Source: Patiria miniata (taxonomy: Eukaryota > Echinodermata > Asteroidea > Valvatida > Asterinidae). Taken from it: a stretch of 64,000 nt of DNA. The first letter of the stretch is position 1; the number at the start of each line of letters is the position of its first letter. The translations under genes and the position numbers were made by a program. The DNA lies in assembly GCF_015706575.1 (NCBI RefSeq), contig NW_024037056.1:10739176-10803175 (forward strand), given 5' to 3'. The notes below the pieces were generated by a model. That model did not search any database. It was not told the origin of the DNA and saw only the letters and a program-made list of their open reading frames with translations. Below are positions 24,301 through 36,300 of this stretch, piece by piece.

Positions 24301-27300
24301 TGTAGAAAATAAACTCACAACTCAGGGACATTTTGGGGGGGAAGGGAAATTCCAGAGGATAAAAAGGCCTCCTTTGTTGAGGACGAAAACACATCATTCA
24401 AATCAAGAATGTCAAGTCTATAAACTACTAGCTGTGAATGTGAGCTCTTTTAGCAAGTAAAGCAATGTGCTCTTTGGATATTCATGCTTTTGTCTTGTCA
24501 AATGTAAGACCAAACATTTCAAAAAATTGACTGACAATTTACAACATAAGTCTACATACACTACAAAGTTAACATAATGAACTGAAGAAGGTTTTCCAAA
24601 AAAAATTAACATTTATGCATGGTCCTCTTGTAAACTGTTCATCAAAAAGCAATTCTTCATCATTTGCTTGGCAACGCGGCCTTACATCCGGCCTGCTCAA
24701 TTGAAATTATCACGAACCCAAGTTTATAAAAGTGAAACGCCGCTATAACGAACACCGCTATAATGAACATTTGGCTATAACAAGCATCCTCTTTGGTTCC
24801 AAAATAGTAAATTATATTATAACGCACAATCACTATAATGAAGAAACAATTTTTATGGACCCAATAGTATTCGTTATAACAGCATTCTACTGTACCTACC
24901 CAAACATTTGTAGCCAAAACAAAAAAAATTACTATGGAATGCATTTGATTAATTTTAGTCCAATAATGCCACTTTTTTTTAGAAAATAAATGTGTGGTGG
25001 AATACACAATGAGCAGCCATCTTGAATCTTTACAAATAAGATTGTGGAAATCACTTGTTAAGCAGCATGCATATATATATGTGATGTCATTTAACCAGTT
25101 CACGTCGGATGACGTGTATACACGCAAAGGTTTTGTGGTATTCGGAATAGATGATGGATAAACATGAACGAGCGAGGCCAGAAATATCTGTCAGCGACCC
25201 GCTCGCAGTGCGTGAGGCCAGAAATATTAGGGTGTGCTACTCGGAACCCCTCTGGCATCGAGGTTCGTGAAAAGCAATCCCGCGCCTGTCTCTGGTCAAT
25301 GTCAAAGTAATCCCGGCGCGAACTGGTTAACATACAAATAATAGACTTGCAAAATGACAATTCCAAATGCTGGTTGTCATGGTAACACAATTAATGTTCC
25401 CTTCGCAAAGTTACATCATGCAGACAGTTCAGAAGCCAGGTATTAAACACCAATTTTTTGTAAAAATATTTATGAACTGTTTTATTTTTTTTTTTACAGA
25501 TTTATTCAACATACTATATAGGACCATGCAGTGCAATGAGGTCACGTGATGTACAAAACAAAGGTCAAAATTTAAGGTCAAAGTTCAAGGGTCACCTGCA
25601 GAGATAGAATCCCGGCTAGGAAATCCTGACAAGCGAAATGGGTTAGTGGAGAGAAAGACAAGCGTTAGGTTAGGTTTACTAAGACAGTTACTGATTACAT
25701 TTGGCTATGAATTAGTATTACAATATACATACACATACATGTATGATAATGGTTCTCACTTGCTTAAGCAGGTTTTAGTAGCAAGAAAAGAAAACTTTTA
25801 CCATCTCAGCCCCATTTACCAAGATACATGTACATTGTACACAGCCCTATACTATGGCCACGCACTGGAGTAGACTGTGCTGTAGGCCATACAAATGTGA
25901 GCACTAATAGTTAAAAAATGATGTCATTTTTTCCATGGAAATATTTCGACTCATATCGGTACTCGGAAAGGGGGTTCACCTACCCATACGTTTCAATATT
26001 TCACCAAAAGTAGGACGTCCTCATGCTTCCTTCTGATGAGTAGGACATCCAACAGCCGTTGGGTCAGCAGTACATTATGCATACACAGTACAGTCCATTG
26101 ACCCGACGGCAATTGGATGTCCTACTCAGCGTAAATAATCGAGGTGCCCAGTGATCGGGTCTTCTGATCGATCCCCGAATGTGATTTATTTTCCCGCATA
26201 TGATACGGCCATAACCCAGGCATGGCGTACTTCACGTGCATACATTAACGAAAGCGAATTCTTTTGGTCGGGGAACCAGACTAGTTTTACTTCACTCAGC
26301 TGGGCGCGCCGTGAACTTCCATTTTGGTGGGCAACTTAAGTTTTAATTTCACCAGAAGGAAGTCCTAGTTTTGGCGAAATATTGAAATGTATGGGTAAGT
26401 GAACCTCCTTGCCGAGTATGAGTTCAAAATATTTCCATGAACAAATGACATCAGTTTAACTTAGTTACTCAGTACTCACGTTTGTATGGCCTTCAGCATA
26501 GAGTCTACTCCAGTGCGTGGCCATAGAACAGGGCTACATTGTACACTGTAACTTCAAAGTTTTCCATAAATTTAATGCTTATGCCACATCTTGGGGTATA
26601 CCAGCAGTGCGAATGTTCAAAATAGGGGTGTATGTACATTTACGGGTAGTACAGGAACCGGGTACCGGATTGAGGGGGAAAAATGGTACCCAGGTAGCCG
26701 TTAAAACAAACCAATCCCAAAATTCAAATACCAGAAGTTGCTGTTCAGGTTGTTCATAAAGGTCCGCACGATAATACGACCACATCGGTGCTTGAATACA
26801 GCAAGATACAAGAGTGTACAGTAAGCATATCTTTATGGTGTTAACTGCAACTTTCGACAATCGTGGAAAATGTTTTGTTTTCCCATTTTGCCTGGTTTTC
26901 ATTTTGAAAATTCCCCCAAAAATGACATTCAATACCTTTCTTTTTCATTGTCTGAGAAGTTACTAAGTAATTTGTACTTCTGATACACAGCCCCAGTTAA
27001 GAAAAAAATGTATGTGGGGTAATGGAGTTACCAACTAATGTGTGACATTTATGGCACTGAAAAGGCAAACTACTGTACGATGCAGAGGCATGCAAGCAAG
27101 GAGCAAATGTCAATAAATCATAATGGGGATGATGGGTGCGTTCGAGTAGCTCACCCGGGTCGACTCGGGTAAAGGCAGACGGGGTTAGCCATGACAGCCG
27201 GGCTAATGGAACGCTCAACTGCAGGCCATCACGATCCTCATGTGATGCCCGTAGCCGTAGCCACTGACAACACGCCTGTTTCGGATTGGGCCTTAGTTTG

Positions 27301-30300
27301 AGATTTACTGCTTTTCAGTCAATTGCCGAACTCCAAAAAAAGTCGGGCTGGAATTATAGCCTCAAAATTCGCAGTGAACTCAATAAATGATTACCCTTTA
27401 GACTTCAAAGAAAGTGAATTTTTAAGTCCACTTGAGATTTCCGCTGTCCGGCCGCCACATTTGTCCATTGCTTGGAATGAACAAAGCATGCATGTGACGT
27501 ATTTCCACCAGTGACTCTGCTCATGAGCAGGGTATGTGGTGACTGACCTGGGTGAGCCCCGAGAATGACGTCAGAGCTAATCGAACGGCGTCGACCTGGG
27601 TGAGCTAAACAAACGCACCCAATGACATGAAGAAACCACCACGGAAAGGACAAGGAAGGTACATGTAGAAGAACAGACAGTGATGTAAATGGCGATGATG
27701 ATGAGGATAATGGTTACAATGAGAAGGTGACACAACATGGAGGCGATGTACATGTAGAGAAGGATGACATCAGCAAGTACGGTACAAGGACGGTAACAGA
27801 ACTGACAATGACGAAAGATACTCATGACAAAAAAGACAAAAGTCCTATGAAAAAGATGTGACGTAGAAGAGGGGATGATGTTGATGATGATGAAGATGAC
27901 AAAGAAGATGACGTCACTGACATGACGATGGGTAACAATGGCAGGATTGTGACAATGACAAATCAAAAGTGACATTCAGGAGCTGTCATCATGGTTTGAA
28001 ATTTCTTCTTCATGACATAAGGGACAGATTTTTGACACATGGTGTCATTCGTTAGTCTCAATGTGCAGTGTTAAACACTACTCTAATCTGCCTAACGTGC
28101 TGTCAAATAAGTATGGCAAATGAACAGGGGTATACAAGTGCACGGCAGCAAACAGAGACCAAATCTGGCGAACAGCCCCAGGGACAGACAGGGTGACAAA
28201 TCCCAGAACAAATCACCTGAGACTCAAAAAAGGAGAGCTTGCGAGGCCGCATCGGTCCATCCTGTAAATGAGGAAGGACATGTCATGGAAGGTCACGGAG
28301 GTGAAAGATCAGTCGCATGAATTGGGGTCATGGGTCAGGGATCATGAATTCTGGGGGTCATGGGTTCAGGGGTCTTTTAAGCCATGGATCATGAGGTCAG
28401 TGATCATGAGTTTAATGGTTCCTGGGGTCAGGAGGTCAGGGGTCATGAGTAAGGAAGTCAATGGAGTCATGGTGGGTCAAGAGGTAAATAGCTCAGTAGA
28501 TCAGGTCAGGGTCATCAGGTCAGGGTCATGGGGTCAGGAGGTCGAGCTCAGGAAGTCAGGTCATGAGGTCAGGTTGGGAGGTTGAGATGTCAAGTGGTCA
28601 GGAAGTCAGGAGATCAGGAAGTCAGGAGATCAGGAAGTCACGAGGTCAGGAGGTTCGGAGGCCAAGTCAGGAGGTTGGAATGTCAGGAGGTCATGAGGTC
28701 AGCTGGTCAGGAAGTCAGGTCAGGAGGCCAGGTCTGGAGGTTGGGATGCCAGGAAGTCAGGATTTCAGGAAGTCAGGAGGTCAGGTCAGGAGGTTGGGAG
28801 GTTAAGATGTCAGGAGTTCAGGAAGTCAGGAGATCAGGACATCAGGAGGCTAGGTCAGGAGGTTGGGCTGTCAGGAGGTCAGGAGGTCAGGAAGTCAGGA
28901 GGTTGGGATGTCAGGAGGCCATGTCAGGAGGTTAGGATGTCAGGAGGCCAGGTCAGGAGGTTGGGATGTCAGGAGGCCAGGTCAGGAGCTTGGGATCTCA
29001 GGAGGTCAGGAAGTCAGGAGGCCATGTCAGGAGGTCAGGAAGTCAGGAGATCAGGAGATCAGGAGGTTGGGATGTCAGGAGGTCAGGAGGTCAGGGTCAT
29101 GAGTTCAAGACTCTTGAGGTCAGAGTTCATTCACTATGAAATCATGGAAAGGGTACATGTCACTCTATTGAATTATCGATCACATGACAAGGGGAATATT
29201 TTATGGTTTCAAACAAGGAATTGTGGGATATTAATCACACTCACTCGTGCTGATTAGTCCGATTAGATTAAACATTGATCAAATTTGTATCTAATATGCA
29301 TGCTAATTTTTCATAATAAAAAACTAGTACTGCTTGCAAAATTATGTATTCTGAGGGGACTATCAAGGCTTCCTAAAAGTACCGACTGCCTTGACTTGTT
29401 CCAAGAAATTTGCTAGACACTAAAGAGAATGTTCAGAAAATGAAAGAAAAGATTCAATGCTTTTTTTTTTTTGAATTAATGCCTTCTGAAAGCTTCACAA
29501 AGAACTTTGTCCAGGAAACATTTTAAAAATTCAAAGTCTCAAAATTTAAACAAGAGAAGGCCGTCAACTCACTTTGAGTGGTAGACCTTTCTGTACATAT
29601 GGGCAGGAACATTAGAAGGCCATTAACTTTCTTTGAGTGGTAGACCTTTGTCTATAATGTGGACAGGAACATTAGAAGGCCATCAACTCACTTTGAGCGG
29701 TAGACCCTTCTCTTTCCTCTCGTTGTACATCTCCCGCATGTCAATGATCTTGTTCTCCAACTTCTCCACCGACCAGATCTGGGTGCCTCGGTCCTTCCTC
29801 TTGACTTGGATGGCCGGCTCGCTGACAATGGCTCCTCGCTGGGAAAAAAAACAAACCACCAAACAATATCAACTTATTTGTAAAGCAGGATATTCTTTCC
29901 ATTTTTGAAGTCGAGTCCATGGCAGGTCCATCACAAATTTAGGGCTAATTCTGTCAAACAAAATGTAGTGCGTTCATCTTGAAGGATGTTCTTTATAGTG
30001 ATCCCTGTTAGCTATTTTCTTTGCAGCATTGCTAATGTTGCTAGCATCAGGACTTTGGGCACGATCCCTGGCTACATGGAATGTACATGTTTATGGCTTC
30101 TAACTAGCACTCCTTGGACAACAACATTAAACAATTGGGGAAACCTAAACATGGGCTCAATCCTGAGGTCGCAGGTTCAAACCCCGCTCCAGTCAATTTC
30201 TCTGTTTGGCTTTGAAAAAAATTATTTGAATTTAGTAACTATGAATGCACCAAATGTCTATTCGTGCCTATCCGAGCTGTGCAAATGCATTGCCCACGTA

Positions 30301-33300
30301 AGCCCGGTTCATACTTCACGTGAAAGCGAAAGCGAAGCGGAATTCGTGACGTCAACAATACATTCGAAGCGCGTCCACCATTGTTGACGACATGAATTTC
30401 GCTTTGCACAAGCTTTCGCGTGAAGTATGAACCGGGCTTAAGATGGCCATTATGCATCAGGTCTATTCTCATGAAGTAAATGAATTCACTCTTTACTTTT
30501 CTGTTTGGAGTAAGGTTGCAGGCTGGTATCTGCAACGTGACTCTGAACTCCGTCAGTTTGCCCATCTCCTCGCCCAGGAAGTTGGCTTCTCGGACCAGCG
30601 CGTTGGCTTTGACGACTTCCTCCCGTAGCCGGGCTAGACTCTGGCGGAATAGCTCGTCTCTGAACAAACAGAAAAAAACATTGCGAGAGTCCATGCAACT
30701 TATCAAAATTCAAAACAGGCTGGTGAAAATTTGTGTCTATATAGGCTCTGTGCGCGAACCCCAGAGGGCGCTTGGAAAAAAAAACTTTGGGGAGTCCCGT
30801 GTACGGGACACACCCTGCTTTTGCACATATAGTGCGAAGTATATATGCACGACTTATTCCGTTCTGAATGTGCACAAAACAATAGCGTCCTCGCGTGAGC
30901 GTCAGGCGTTGTCAATGCATTCAAATATCACTCTAAGTGGTCTCCCCCAACTCTCCCTTTCTTACCGTTGAGGGGGTACGTGTGCACGGAGCCCATAGAC
31001 TCTTTGCAAGATCTATGAGCTACACAGTGTGTAAAAAAAAAAAGGACACTTGCTTTTATAATACCTGCACTGGTTTGCGCACGAGAGTGGCATCAATGAG
31101 TGCACCGTTACTAGTATGTAGAAAAAGAAAATTACTGCATTTGGGCTGAAATATGAGTGAAAAGTGAAAGTTTAATAAGTTTTGGGATAAATGGGTTAAT
31201 AAACATTTCCCCCATGACTGAACTTAGAAGTTGTACTCAAATTAATTTATTGGAATGCATGTTTTAATTTCAATGATGAATTAGATTCTTATATTTCACA
31301 ATGGTGTGATTTGTGGATGATTATAGTACATTTTATGTGTGTAAAAGCTTAACTGATTGGAAAGTCTGGTTCCTGGCAGGCAACATAAACTTGTGAATAC
31401 AACTAAAACATAGTCACCTGACTGGTGGGGTTTTTCAACACTTTTTATCTAGGCTTTCTAATAATAATACTAATAATACCGAAGTCTTATATAGCGCACG
31501 TATCTACCAACAATTAGGTACTCAAGGCGCTGAAAATTATGTCTATTATTAGAGACAGGTAAATGAAGTACATGAGAAATATGAGAACCATTATGTAGGA
31601 CTTTTATAATGGTTTACAAGGTGCTGCGGCGCATTAAGCAGCCACTGCCAGAAACACCAGGGCAAACCCCTTCTCTTGGCGATAAGTGTTACTGGGTTCT
31701 TTAACGTGCATTACACAACACACGGGACCTACGGCTTCACGTTCCATCCAAAGGACGAAGCAATAATGGTAAAGTGCCTTGCTCAGGAGCACAAGCACCA
31801 TGTTCCCACGGTCAGAATTCAAACCCGTGTACCACGGCACACGAGTCGAACACCGTAACCACTGGACCACAGCACCCCACTAGGACTAGTATTAACGAAT
31901 GATGACCATAAATAAAATGAAAATATACCCTGTATTAAAATGATTGAGAATTTGGTTCCTCACTTTTAATCTAATGGTTAAGATGAGGATCCAGAAATGG
32001 TTGAAACAATGTTATTAACCAGCTAACGCTGGAGGATATGTAAAAAGGATTTGGCAATGTATATTCACAGGGGCGGGTGACACATTACATCATCAAGCTT
32101 TCCCTGAGTATCCGGCGTTGGACGTGTATACATGTCAGTGGTTCACATTGCTTTTGTACACACTGCGTTTTGAACTTGAACTTGGCCGCTGTACATGGCC
32201 TGTCGTCAAGCAAATAGCGCTCTGTGGCAGGGCCTCAGGGTGTTGCAAAATATGACTTTAAAGTGAGAAGTATCATATAAATATTGTACATATGACTCTC
32301 AAGAGTCAGTATATGTGGTGTTCGACTTAATACAAAATTTGGCCAGTACATATTGTCTTTTTTTCAAAAATGGTGTTTTTCGGCCGAAAATTATCCCGGC
32401 GGCAAGTGGTTAAGTCTCTCTACTGTTGATTTACGTGTAACAAATTGTGACCCCCTCTCGTGTTTTGCTTTATGGATTTGATTGGTTAATGTTGATCATG
32501 TGATACCAGGGGATGGCCATGATGGCGGAAAAAAAGGAAACCTTCTTGACTTACTCAAGCCGGGAAGAGGGAGAGGCATTAATAGGAGAAATACTAGGAC
32601 TGCAAAAAGAGAAGTTACATGTAGATATTTAAAAGTACTAAAAGAAACTAAAAAGTACTACAACGGACCTGAAACTAATGAATGGCTGAACCGAGGAGTT
32701 ACAGAACAAAAACGTAAAATTGTTTAACACTTAACTCTTAACAATTTTTTTTAGAACCCTATTACATATACTGACATTTTGAAGGAAAAAAGTCATCTCA
32801 TTTTCAAACATCTTCCACACATTTTCTAAAATCCCAAACAAATTTCAATTATTTTTTTCAACAAAAAAAAAATGTAAAATTAAAAAGATGGGATTCCAAC
32901 CCCACAAATTATATTTTTGTTGCAAAGTACTCAAAATTTGTTTCTTAAGATCCCCAAAATATTTTTATATAAACAACTAAAACAAAATTTTCAAGAGAAA
33001 GATCTATCAAGCTCAATTATTTTTAAGACCAGAACGATTAATTCTTGACATAATTTGTGATGTACGTTAAACCTTTCAAATTAGGTAACACATTTTTAAG
33101 TTGTTAAAGATAGATAAATTGCCAATTTTTGTTTCCCCTTCATACCTTTCCTCAGCCCACTCCTTATACTTCAGGTTCTGTCCCGCATCCATACTGGCCT
33201 CGCTACCAGGGCTCTGATCCGAGAAGTAAGCCGTGTCCGTCCTCTCCATGGCTTGCCGCGGCATCAGTTGCTTTCTTAACGTCTCCAGCTCGCGCTCGTA

Positions 33301-36300
33301 CTTCTCGCGTTGCTTCTCGAGGGCGCCCTTCTTGTCCTTCTGGTGCTGCGACTCCAGGAGCTGCATGGCGGCTTGGACGGGATCTGATTGGTCGAAAAAA
33401 GGCAAAGGAAATATTTTTATTTGATACCGGATTTTACCCTTCAACGCCATTTTGTTTGACTTTATACATGTACATGTATGCTCACTGCTGACCTACAGCT
33501 TGTGAGAAAATTTCACAAAAAAAACAAGCTTTCAGTCGGCAGCGAGTATAAAGAATTTCAAGGTCAGTCAAGGATCGTCACAGGTTGCCATGGTAACCTA
33601 CCATTTGTCATTTCTTTCATCATGACTTCATTCTGGGCGTAGACGAAGTCGTAGTTGGAATTCTGGGGCTCCACATCTGGCGTTGATGCACCACTCGATC
33701 CTACCAAATAATGGACAAGAGTTCAGAGGGTCAAAGGTCGCAACTCACAGGTCAACTTTTTAAGTGCAAAAAATTAAAGACAGAATTTAGCTGTTCAAAA
33801 ATTAAGAGCAATAGTCCAAAAACAAATGAACAATGGTATTTCAAAAAAAGCAAAACCTAGGACAAATTAAACGACAAATTTGCTAATCTGTATTGAAAGT
33901 AAATGCTCAAACGTGCCCTCTACTGACCATTAAGAATAAGCTCAGGAGACCTAATCTGACTACCTACTTCACTGAGAATGTAGCAATTAAAGATTTGAGT
34001 TTACGTCTTCATATAAATGTGCAACTTAACTCCTATTTACTTTATAAAAAAATATTAAGGTTGCCTTTAAATTTAGTTTACTCCCCGGTTAATGCCGGTA
34101 CCCATTTATACTCCTGGGTGGAGCGAGGCAAGTGGGGGTGAAGTGGCTTGCCCAAGGACACAACATATGTCCAGCAGCTGGATTCGAACCCCTGATCCTC
34201 TGATCATGAGTCACGAACCCTAATCACTAGGCCTCACTCCCCACCGACACTTTTTGTGGCACTTCAAAATATATTTCAGGGCACTGTTAAAGTCAAACTT
34301 TATTTGTTTTGCTTTTCCAAATACCCGTTTTGATTTGAGTTTTTTTTGTTTTGTTTTTAGTGTTTGAGAGTGTCAAATGTTATGAGTTTTAGAATTCTTA
34401 CCAACTCCTGGAGGCCTGGGGCAGTTGATACGGAAGAAGTGGTAGTTGCCTAGTAGTATCCTGTCGCCATGTCTTAGGCCTGTCCGGTCCGTGATCGCTG
34501 AACCGTTCACGCAACATCTGGGAAAGATATAGCAGCGGTTATCGTAATAATACCTTGTGAATGTTGTGACTTGTTTAACTTACTCTAGAAAAATAGCTGT
34601 TTTTATGCTGAATATGGAGTGGAAAATTAATTTCAAAGATTATATAAACACCGTGGCTATTGTTACGGCAGTCGACAGTCTGGTTCCCTGACCTGACAAT
34701 AATCCACATCTGGATATTTTGGTCTCGGAACCAGACTATCAACTGAATGGTTTTCGGACTTTATTTCCTTTAAAAAAAAAGGAAATCCTCCAAAGCCAAT
34801 GATCACTTTAAAAAAAAAATAAGAAATCTTCTTCAATAAAAAATAGGATTTGATTCATAACATAAAAGTAAAGAAATTTTTCAAAGGGGGGGGGGGGGGG
34901 GGGGTGGGGGAATCTCCGAACAATCGGACTCGATTCCGATACCTTTGGCTTGGCATGGTAGTCCAACGTTGACCCAACCGAGCTACCAATGGGCTCTGGT
35001 TGGAATTGCAGGTATAAAAGTGATATTGATTCCCAATAGTCTTTTTGCGATACCGTAACGATAGCCATTGAAATTTACGTTATGATTACCATAATTAGAG
35101 CCACTACTCTATGTAAAACGGGTTAGCTACGCCATCACCCGAGCTAACTCTAAGATTCTGTGGTGAGAAAGGATTGATCGTGTCTGTCTTTCAGTCAGGC
35201 AGACGATCTGTTTGTTGGTCTGTCTCACTTACTTGGCTCCGTCTATGGGTATTAAGTACACGTCCATTTCATTCTCGACGTCGATGATGCAGTGTTGGGG
35301 CATGATGCCAAGACCGTTAAGCTGGATGTCTTGTTTCTTGTCTGAGTCGACTCCTCCGACCAATGTGTGCTCCTGTTACAGAAGATAGTAAAAAGAACAT
35401 CACATTATAGACCAGGGACTGCAAACTGATATATAACAGTGTTTGTGATTGGTTGATGCTGAAACCATTTAGCTGGGTGTCCTGTTCCTTGTCTGAGTCC
35501 ATCCCACCAACCAATGTGTGCTCTTGATAAAGAAGATGATACAAAATACATTTAATTTTGGAACAGGGAATCCAAACTGACATATAACAGTGTCTGTGAT
35601 TGGTTGACCCCAAGACCATTCAACTGGATGTCCTGTTCCTTGTTTTAGTCAACCCCATCAACCATTGTGTGCTCCTGTTATAGAAAATGGTCAAGGGTAC
35701 ATTGTATTTCACAATAGGGAATCCAAATGGATATATAACAGAGTCTGTGATTGGTTGATAAAAAAGACCTTTCAGAAACACATGGTTGATTCAAGATTGC
35801 AGAAATTGAGTAACCAAAACCAAAAGTTGAACTTATGAGCTGTTAGACTGTAGAAAGTGACTTTTGTAAGAAATGTAAGAACTAATGATCCTGCATCTGT
35901 AACACTGAAATGCCTTAATCCTTCAAACTCCAACGGGATGTTTTTGGAAGATTTTGTAGGATTTAGGAATGCTGAGCCCAGCCACTATTACTTTACACAG
36001 AGCTGGATGCCCCTTGAAACTTGGTAGGTACAAAGAGTGTGCCATTGGGTTCCTGCACAGTGGAGGATTTTGTAGGATTGAGGAAAGTAGAGTCCAGCCA
36101 CTATTACTTTACATGGGGCTTGATGCAGCTTGAAACTTGGTTGGTACAAAGAGTGTGCCATTGGGTCCCTGCACAGTGGAGGATTTTGTAGGATTGAGGA
36201 AGGTAGAGCCAAGCCACAATTATTTACATCAAATTGATGCCCCTTGAAACTTGGTAGGTACAAAGAGTGTGTCATTGGGATTTCTCGTATGAATGACGGG

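Larger units (their letters stand above)
20591..29691 (-). other. 9.1 kb intron between window exons 16 and 15
   Basis: It carries direct repeats next to the acceptor (20,597-20,756), TIR elements (21,400-21,571; 22,323-22,478; 23,739-24,281; 24,730-24,892; 25,834-26,547; 27,133-27,621), a large minisatellite (28,320-29,110) and exon-edge repeats (29,554-29,680). Stretches 21,575-22,320, 22,480-23,735, 24,900-25,830 and 26,550-27,130 show no gene. Confidence 0.8.
30660..33145 (-). other. 2.5 kb intron between window exons 14 and 13
   Basis: It holds a dispersed repeat (30,748-31,020), a tRNA-type SINE (31,458-31,880) and a small palindrome ATATGACTCTCAAGAGTCAGTATAT near 32,289. 31,900-33,145 is AT-rich with no supported feature. 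Confidence 0.78.

Noticed and set aside
28268-29257. Overlapping plus-strand frames rich in QEVRRSGG
   Set aside because: Generated by the TCAGGAGG minisatellite; three overlapping frames are open at once.
34880-34905. G tracts as RNA G-quadruplexes in the KIF13 transcript
   Set aside because: The gene is on the minus strand, so these tracts are C runs in its RNA.
35440-35619. Second EHTLVGG segment as an alternative FHA exon
   Set aside because: It lacks the second half of the exon and a proper acceptor, and it is one of a decaying tandem series.
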